Assembly: GCF_907164915.1 (NCBI RefSeq)
Contig: NC_061869.1
Location: 22,979,125-23,043,124, forward strand
Source: Impatiens glandulifera
Taxonomy: Eukaryota; Streptophyta; Magnoliopsida; Ericales; Balsaminaceae
Direction: 5' to 3'
Length of the DNA stretch: 64,000 nt
The translations under genes and the position numbers were made by a program. The notes under the pieces were generated by a model that had not been told where the DNA came from, searched no databases, and saw only the letters and a list, made by a program, of their open reading frames with translations. Shown in pieces: positions 56,908 to 64,000 of this stretch. Position 1 is the first letter of the stretch. Each line of letters opens with the position of its first letter.

Positions 56908-57425
56908 TTACACTCTATTGAAATATGATTCAATAGTTATCTCGTTTTCTTTAAAGTTCAAGTATATTTGGAGCTCATTTCTAACTTTTCTTATTGCATC
57001 CAATAGCTCATATGTTGTATTTTTGTATTGTATCATAAAGTTGTGAAGAATGTTCGACGTCATAAGTGCTTCCTTTCGCGTAATAGGCTCCAAAGACACA
57101 GTGACATCTTCGTCGTCATCCTCTGCATTGTTCTCAATGATAGTACCCACAATATCTTTTAAACTCTAAATCTCCGAACATGTTTCATTCTCACATAGGT
57201 AGTCATTAGATTGTCGATATCCATCTTATTGCGATAGTCACATCGATTGATCATAGTCTCGAGGTATTGAGTTTCTTCATCAAAGTGAATTCATCAAAAT
57301 TATTTACAACGTCACTAGCTGAACGAATTTTACAGTGTCAGAAACAATTCGCTATTTTTTTCTTTTTGAACATCTATCGTCCAAGTTGAGATTGCCAAAT
57401 TGAGAGCATTAAGGACATTTATCAT
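56908..57425 (-). pseudogene. pogo/Tigger-like transposase, C-terminal remnant
   Basis: Minus strand: INVLNALNLAISTWTIDVQ, then IANCF-stop-HCKIRSASDVV, matching the pogo/Tigger pattern (I..AI..A...W..V...TI.NCFRHCKI) with the Arg codon changed to TGA. After more frame changes comes ORF 56908-57150: RKEALMTSNILHNFMIQYKN, LLDAIRKVRNELQI and ITIESYFNRV, the usual C-terminal tail ending in an IxSYF motif. Catalytic residues lie upstream and are absent. Confidence 0.75.
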
Positions 57426-58259
57426 ACTTATTTTATACGGATATATAAATTATACGTTAAACCGATTAAAAACTCTTTAAATTAATAACTATTAATTTAT
57501 AACTCTATAAATTAGTAAATTTATTTGATCCCGACATTATTAATTTAAAGAATTTCCCTAGAAAAACTATAAATTACAAATTTCGCTACTATTTGAACAA
57601 TTTTTCTATTTGTCATTTGTCCGATACTATGAATTTGTGATCGACTACATGAAAACATTTTTTAAAGTGTATGTTTTATTTCTGATTCTGTCAGATATTA
57701 TTAAAAAAAGTATTTTCTACATATTTTTTATTATCTACTATTTTAAATGTTTTTTTTTTCATTTCATTGTAACGGATTATTTAGTTTTTCTACATTTGTA
57801 TTTATTTTAATAAATTGTTTTACTATTTTTTATAGCTTTTTTTCTATCAATATTATTCATTTTTATAAATTTATAATATGTTAAAAAGTATTAATAAAAA
57901 AATATAAGATAAAACACAAAATTAAATACATAAATAAATTATATATAAAAACTAAATATATAAAATTAACACATATAAATAATTTTTTAACATCAAAATA
58001 AAAAACAAACTTTTAACAAAATTATGAAGATAAAATTAACTCACATCAATAGTCAAATGACTAATATATAATTTTGAAAACAAAATGGGTATGTGAACTG
58101 TGGAAACACATATTTGCATTTCCATGATAGAGAAATTGGTGATTATCCCTTCATTTTGGATCTTGGTTAGATGTAGGGTTGGAGAGGCGAAACTCAGATT
58201 GGGTTTGAATGACTATTGGAGATGTTCTTATAATATATGTATTTTAGAATAAATCTGAG
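57426..58259. other. AT-rich spacer, nothing recognised
   Basis: T-rich ORFs here translate to Phe/Leu/Ile strings and are composition artefacts. Confidence 0.5.
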
Positions 58260-58690
58260 CTAATAAATTATTTTAAAATTTATTTCTCAATAAATTCTTT
58301 ACAAAATAATATAAATAATTAGTTTGAAAACACAAAATAATTATTAAAAAAATAACTAAACAAATTAAATTAAAATTTAGCATTAAAATAAATAAATAAA
58401 TAAATAAATGCAATAAAATATCTAAATATTACTCTTTAAATCAATCCTTTATTTTTTATTTTGCAGATGTTTGAAAAAGAAAATCCAAATCAAAAAAGTC
58501 TATGCCTGTTCCTATTTTTTTCATTAATTTTTTCACATTTTCTACATTTACAACTTTTGATTGAATTATTCAAATTGAGAGGTAATTTGTTCATTAAATG
58601 TTGGAACTTGTTTTATTAGAGATTCAAGAAAAATTATCATCTGAAAAAGACGAATTTACACTTGGATTATTTAGTTCAAATTAAGGGAAA
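58260..58690. repeat. Diverged dispersed repeat, copy 2
   Basis: Uninterrupted counterpart of 54480-54950 plus 56195-56240, ending CTTGGATTATTTAGTTCAAA and TTAAGGGAAAACAAAAAT. Confidence 0.6.
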
Positions 58691-58873
58691 ACAAAAATTG
58701 ACTTGAATGGCTTACCTACGAGATTGTGGTTGGAATATAAATGATCCTATGCTCATTTGTGACAAATAAGAAAAGTATTAGAGAAAGAAATCGAGATGAG
58801 TATGACCATTGTTGAGTTTCATTCTTGCCGAAATTTAAATTTAGGCAATTTTGATTTAATGTATCATAACTAT

Positions 58874-59470
58874 CACTAGTAAAAATGGGTCTTTTACCGA
58901 AAATAAAATTTGTTGGTAGAGGCTCTATATATGTCGGTAAAGGTCTTTTGCCGACAAGTCATTAAATTGTCGGCATCTGTCGGCATTGCTCTTGTCGGTA
59001 AAGGTGTAGACGTCTTAGCCGACAGATTGCAAAACTGTCGGTAGAACATATACCGAGAGATTTATATATATCTTTTGGCATATCCTCTTCCGATAGATAT
59101 GATTAGATCTATTGGTATTAATTATAAAATGATATTTCAACATTGATCGTATTTCTTCTAATTAGGATGACAACAACTCAGATATATGAAAACCGAAGAG
59201 GCTTTTTGATCTTTTTTCAGATAAATAGCGAAATATTTATTGAAATCTTTCGGAAATGACTTTACCGAAAGAGGTATGGAAAATCCTTCGGTAACGGCTT
59301 TACCGAAAGATTCCAATAAATCTTTCGGTATTATCTATATTGACAGATATATCTCTTACCAATAGATGAATGCAAAACTGTCGGTATTGGGCTCTACCGA
59401 CAGATTTATATAAATATGTCGGAATTATGTACATACAATTTTCTGACAGATTCCTTGATATCTTTTGGCA
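58874..59470. repeat. Subterminal array, 3' end of CACTA element 3
   Basis: Facing copies of TGTCGGTA/TACCGACA and TCTTTCGGTA/TACCGAAAGA (for example TACCGAAAGATTCC at about 59302). The motif is TCGGTA rather than the GTAACGG of elements 1 and 2. Confidence 0.85.
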
Positions 59471-59754
59471 TTCCCTCTTTACAAAATTTTAATTATCTTA
59501 TTTGTTTTTTTTGTATAACCTTAACCTGTTAATTATCAGCCAAACAAAAAATAAAATACAATTCATTAACAAAAAAATTCATTACATTTCCAAAATTCTT
59601 AATCCAATACGAAATATAGTATACTAATCCAAAAAGTACTTACTTCAAATACGATAAACTAAACCACATTCAAAAAGTACTTACTCCAAACACGATAAAC
59701 TAATCCATGACATCCAAAAAGTACATAATGCATGAATTTTTTTTACTGAAATGT
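59471..59754. other. 3' non-coding region of CACTA element 3
   Basis: AT-rich, with a direct repeat of ATCCAAAAAGTACTTACT-type phrases at about 59629 and 59671. Nothing coding. Confidence 0.55.
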
Positions 59755-61470
59755 ACTAACTAGAGGGTGGTGGCGGGGTGGTGGTTGATTCGGTAACTGT
59801 GATAGTATAAATGCAATTTGTTGTTTATATTCCTCTAATTCAGCTTGTATTCTATCACTATTACTTTCAAGTTCATTGACTTGTGTCCGGAGCTGTTGGT
59901 TCTCCTCCCTTTACGACGACCCTCCACGTTGAGAATTGTTTCCCCTCTGCCAATCCCCGTAAAAATGCGTTGGAAGCATGCCTGACCCCATACCCATCAC
60001 CATCCCGTGTCGTTGGAGCCCAAACACTTTTTCGGTCACTTCAAAGTCAGAGATATTGGGTGTGTCGTTAATCACTTGTTCCATCTCCACCTACACCTGC
60101 ACATTTCAAAGTTTCATTGTATAAGATGTATAGTTCTATTAAATTTTCAATTAAACTTATTTATTAACTTACGATCTTCTCTTGTGACATTGGGTTCAAC
60201 GTCGGGGTCAGGTTGTCTTTGGTGGGTCTCAGAGTTTAAGTCTTTCTGAACCTCTCTATGATAGTTGGTGGACGTCCGAGTTCAGCCGTCTGTTGAAATA
60301 ATTTAGTATTCATTAGTAAATTAGTTAAATTATTTATAATAGGTATAATTGAATAATGTACATACCAATTCTTCTTCTACGGGCGAAAATGGTTTACTGC
60401 CTGTATGGTGTAAAAACTTCACTTGTTTTCTGTTACCAATATTGATAGAGATTTATTTCTGCATTTAAAATAAAAAGAAGTTAGAACTAGTGTCGTCAGT
60501 ACATATTTTAATTCTGAAATTATACGTACCTTGAAATTCTTGGTGAAGAAGTGGTGTCTGCAGAGTAACTCCCAATGTGCTGGATCATAACATGGTGGTG
60601 GATGCGCAAGCACAGCCGCCTCATCTCCGTTATGAATTCGGACGTAATCCCGACTTAAATCGGAGCGCCACATATTCCATATTTGTTTGGCATGTGCCAT
60701 CTCAGCCTCTCTGAACGTATCTATAGACATATTTGTATTCTCAAATGGATCTTGAAAAATAAAACCACCAAATATTATAAAAACTTCATTTTAATGTTAA
60801 TTAAGGTTCAATTTCTTACCGTCCTAGCACACCATAGTGAATCGAGTTGGTCGGTACTCAAAGCTCTCCACTTTAATTGGCGATGCGAGATGAGTTGAGG
60901 GTCCCGCACCATCGACCCCACATGCCGAGACCGCATACGCCTCGCATCACCATCTGGATCCATGTCTTCGAAAGTCAGTTGCACTTTAGATCCTTGAGCC
61001 CTTTTAGCAAACTCGATATTCTTGTTCCGACATCGTCTACGTGTGGAAGAGGAACTTGTAATAGAAGCAAATTAATATTATTAGGTCAAAAACATTATAA
61101 ACAATAAATATTTATAAAAATTTACCGGTACCAGTAGAGTCCGGAGTGGACTAGTCATCCTCATGATGCTCATGCTCATGCTCATGCTCATGCTCAGCCT
61201 CCTCATCCTCCTGATCCTGTTCTACCCTCGGAAACATACTCTCAATGAAATCATCAGCATCATCCTCCTCTTATGGTTGGTTTGGTATGAAAAAATATAT
61301 TGGAATATGATTTAACATCGGACCCTCTAAAGGTAACACCGGGTCCCCTGAATGCTCTCCCAGCTCCTTGAAGACCCCCCTCAGGTCGTAAGGTCGCCTA
61401 CTTGTGAAATCACCTCCCTGAATGTCTTGATGAGTTTTTTTGGCGGCATTGTACGTACCTGTTAACAAAG
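59755..61470 (-). pseudogene. TNP1-like (Transposase_24) gene of CACTA element 3
   Basis: Minus-strand exons by eye. At 61270-61470 an exon aligns to the acidic N-terminus of elements 1/2 (DLRGVFKELGEHSGDPVLPL) with a frameshift after MPPKK. A Glu-Asp-His stretch at about 61140-61268 holds a CATGCT microsatellite coding His-Glu repeats. At 60830-61060 are NIEFAKRAQGSKVQLTF and GSMVRDPQLISHRQLKWRA, and at 60530-60730 AHAKQIWNMWRSDLSRDY and HHFFTKNFK, the conserved Transposase_24 core. At 59765-60045 are FGLQRHGMVMGMGSGMLPTH, a premature stop after QRGGSS, then a coiled coil (LRTQVNELESNSDRIQAELE). Several lesions, so probably dead, but less decayed than the rest of this element. Confidence 0.75.
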
Positions 61471-61546
61471 ATAGTACGAGAATATTTATTAGTATGAAAT
61501 CAATATGATGTGAAGTTTAAGGTAAAACATTAATCTATTCTTAACT

Positions 61547-61960
61547 AGATATTTGTAAAACGTGGATTTATATTTGTCACAATCTTCCAACCGGGTCGTG
61601 ATGCCATATCAGGGGCGTAGAATACTTGTTTTGCTTGACTCGCCAAAATATAAAGTTCCTGCATTTGGGGTTTTTAAAAGTCAGTTGACATTTATACTTT
61701 CAAAGCCATATTTATCCACTTTCACTCCACGTTCCCCAAAATGTGCATCAAACTACTGACACTTGAAGAGGACAACTCGTCTGTGAGAAAAGTATTGTAC
61801 TTGGATTATGTCCGTTAAAACTCCGTAGTATGATAGAATATCTGATCTATTATTGCCTACAACAACAACTCCACTATTTTGAGTGGTTAGACCTTCGTCG
61901 TATTTTTCTGTACAGAATTTGTATCCGTTTATTTTACACCAAACAAAACTAAATAGAATT
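61547..61960 (-). pseudogene. DUF4216 exon remnant of the lost transposase in CACTA element 3
   Basis: Minus strand: INGYKFCTEKYDEGLTTQ, NSGVVVVGNNRSDILSYYG, RRVVLFKCQ-stop-FDAHFGERG, KVDKYGFESINVN, DMASRPGWKIVTNINPRF and a stop near 61547. These are the C-terminal part of a TNP2-like transposase with two internal stops. The upstream exons are absent. Confidence 0.85.
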
Positions 61961-62440
61961 AGTCAACAAAAAATACAAACTAATATCACCAAATTTCAGC
62001 CAAATTTCACAATAACTTTATACAAAGTTCACAAATTTTCAGCCAATTGAACTACGTTCACAATAACTTCATACAAAGTTCGTAAATTTTTTAGCCAATT
62101 GAACTAATTTTACAATAACTTCATACAAAATTCACAAATTTTCAGCAAATTGACTAATTCACCAAATTTCAGCCTAATTTCACAATAACATCATACTAAT
62201 TTCACAAACTTCGCTAATTGAACTAATAATTCTAAATAATATCACAATACATGCATACTAATTCATATTAACCAGTCAACAAGAATTTATCACAAAGAAT
62301 TACCAAATATATAAATTAGAGATACTAACCTAATTTGAAGACCAAACTTTATTAATTCAAAACAATGTAGAATAGACCTGTAAACAAAAGAAGAAATAAA
62401 AAATTAATGGCTAAATCTATAAACGAAAGAAAGAAAAGAT
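61961..62440. repeat. Short tandem repeats replacing the transposase of CACTA element 3
   Basis: Degenerate copies of AATTTCACAATAACTTCATA and ACAAAGTTCACAAATTTTCA, about 60 bp apart, cover 61975-62270. No transposase coding remains here. Confidence 0.65.
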
Positions 62441-62640
62441 CATATCTACTTACCTGCGGACGGGATCGGCGAACAGATCGGTGGAAAGAGAGTGGCGGCT
62501 TCGGAGAGAGAGCGGCGGCGTCGGAGAGCGAGAGGCGGTATCAGATTCGCATTATAAAGATAAGAGGGTAGAGACGGAGGGTTTCGACGAAGGGGCGAAG
62601 AGAGAGTAGGGGAGGGTTTCTGTCCGATTCACGATATAAA
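62441..62640 (-). promoter_or_regulatory. GC-rich leader region of CACTA element 3
   Basis: GAGAGCGGCGGCGTCGGAGA-type repeats in AT-rich DNA. A minus-strand splice donor CGCAG|GTAAGTAG is at about 62453. Same arrangement as in element 2 at 10641-10925. Confidence 0.5.
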
Positions 62641-64000
62641 GAATCAATACCGATAGTTTTACCTAAATCTGTCGGTATTACTTCAATTTATTGAGCGACA
62701 ATTTTACCTAAATCTTTCAGTTTTGGTTAGAAGTGGGCAAAATCGAAAGATTTACACAAATCTTTCGACTTTACCCTTGAATACCGAAAGATTTTCCTCA
62801 TATCTTTCGGTATTTGACTTTTTAAAATTTATTATTTTAAACAGATTGAAGCATGGTAATATTTTATCCTTAAACCCAAAACACAATCCTATACTTATAA
62901 ATTAAACACAAACCCCTACACATACAAATATAAAACATAATCACCCATTCTAAGTATATAATCAAACACAAACTTTATACATCTTTATATAATCAAACAC
63001 AAACTTATACTTGTAACTTCAATCACAACCCTATATTTGGAATATTGGCTCACAATTGATATGTTTGGACAATTAAACAAGATTCATATACTTAGAAACC
63101 AAAAAAACAATTGGAAAAGGGTGTGGAAATTAGGGAAGTGAGTGACCAAAGTCGAAAGATATACACTAAATCTTTCGGTATTGGGGGTTAAAACAGAAAG
63201 ATATATTTAAATTTTTCGGCTTTGGCCTTCAATAACAAAAAAAAACAACTGCTGAAAAGTGGGCAAAACCGAAAGATTTACATAAATCTTTCGGCTTTAC
63301 CCTTGAATGCCGAAAGATTTCCCTCATATCTTTCGGTATTTGACCTTTTAAAATTTATTATTTTAAACAGATTGAAGCATGATAATATTTTATCCTTAAA
63401 CCCAAAACACAATCCTATACTTATAAATTAAACACAAACCCCTACACATACAAATATAAAACATAATCACCCATTCTAAGTATATAATCAAACACAAACT
63501 TTATACATCTTTATATAATCAAACACAAACCTATACTTGTAACTTTAATCACAAACCCTATATTTGGAATATTGGCTCACAATTGATATGTTTAGATAAT
63601 TAAACAAGATTCATGTACGTAGAATACAAAAAACCAATTGGAAAAGGTGTGGAAATTAGGGAAGAGAGTGACCAAAACCGAAATATATACATTAAATTTT
63701 TCGGTATCTACTAGCTAGGCCAAAAGATATAACCATATCTTTCGGCTTTGGCCTCAAATAACAAAAAAAATTACTGGGAAGTGGACAAAACCCATATCTT
63801 TCATGTTTATTAGAAGGGACCAAAACCGAAAGATATAGTCCAAATCTTTCGGCATCTCCCCTCTAGAAAAATCTAAATACTTAGAAGAAAATTCTTTCTT
63901 TTTAAAAGGGGTCAAAGCCAAAAGATATAGTCTATATCTTTCGGTATATCCCCTAGAGAAAAATCAACACTTAGATTTTCTGTTAATTTTTTTGGAAGGG
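62641..64000. repeat. Subterminal region of CACTA element 3 with a 526-bp tandem duplication
   Basis: Facing ACCGAAAGAT/ATCTTTCGGT pairs throughout. The segment starting GTGGGCAAAATCGAAAGATT at 62733 repeats at 63259 (GTGGGCAAAACCGAAAGATT) and runs parallel for about 500 bp, including ACAGATTGAAGCATGGTAAT and AAACACAAACCCCTACACAT. Two parallel ORFs (62723-62905, 63222-63431) are only this duplicated sequence. Confidence 0.88.

Larger units (their letters stand above)
58874..64000 (-). mobile_element. CACTA element 3, right end beyond window, transposase deleted
   Basis: Starts CACTAGTAAAAATGGGTC at 58874 (preceded by TAT), with subterminal CTGTCGGTA/TACCGACAG and TCTTTCGGTA/ACCGAAAGA motifs. 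Genes read on the minus strand: GC-rich leader about 62450-62600, a DUF4216 remnant, then a Transposase_24 gene. Between leader and DUF4216 only about 500 bp of AT-rich DNA remain where element 2 has about 3 kb of transposase, so the catalytic gene is gone. The terminal repeat on the right is not reached. It belongs to a different subfamily from elements 1 and 2 although the end starts alike. Confidence 0.88.

Noticed and set aside
57610..57810. Phe/Ile-rich ORF, membrane-protein look
   Set aside because: Composition artefact of T-rich DNA; no charged-residue pattern or homology. Same for 29586-29810 and 49977-50201.
62723..63431. Two similar ORFs (60 and 69 codons)
   Set aside because: Both are the 526-bp tandem duplication of CACTA subterminal DNA, not genes.

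Overview
The window is nuclear DNA of a flowering plant, very probably a eudicot. The signs are plant-type CACTA, hAT, PIF/Harbinger, pogo, Helitron, LINE, Ty1/copia and Ty3/gypsy remains, GT-AG introns and a strongly AT-rich background. I found no complete host gene that I can name. The stretch is a heterochromatin-like nest of transposons; species is not resolvable from it.

Layout. 1-13698: CACTA element 1 (+), entering from outside the window, carrying a solo LTR (1052-2700, TACAA target duplication). Inside one of its introns sits a complete close relative, CACTA element 2 (3860-11413, minus, TTA target duplication), with an apparently intact 1071-residue TNP2-like transposase. 13699-18982: 3' part of a LINE, split by a small copia-like LTR element (13883-17689). 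19229-21409: a second solo LTR of the same family as the first, flanked by 115-bp direct repeats. 21882-28547: MITE, Harbinger transposase remnant, a third LTR of that family with part of its interior, and a hAT deletion derivative. 28556-33740: AT-rich DNA with a possible host-gene fragment (about 31132-31436) and two hAT remnants. 33901-38518: full-length but decayed Ty1/copia. 38652-38822: a 56-codon ORF with a signal-peptide-like start. 39261-41520: Helitron 3' end followed by a tandem array of about 295-bp units, each with a tRNA-like A/B box pair. 42147-48742: MITE, short-repeat array, decayed Ty3/gypsy pol and a solo LTR. 49486-51230: tRNA-like stretch and hairpin array. 51452-53718: young gag-only LTR element. 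54480-58690: diverged duplicated repeat, foldback element and pogo/Tigger remnant. 58874 to the end: CACTA element 3, which has lost its transposase but keeps its second gene.

How parts relate. Each CACTA element encodes, or once encoded, a TNP2-like transposase (zinc-binding N-terminus, Transposase_21 core, DUF4218 and DUF4216 regions) and a second TNP1-like protein (Transposase_24 with a charged coiled coil). Elements 1 and 2 are damaged in different genes and lie in opposite orientation, so read-through RNA would fold into a kilobase-scale hairpin. The most unusual structures are this inverted nesting, the 115-bp target duplication with a triplicated LTR end, the tRNA-like modules recurring in otherwise unrelated repeats, and the gag-only element. 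Intron and domain calls are by eye; no alignment or search was run.
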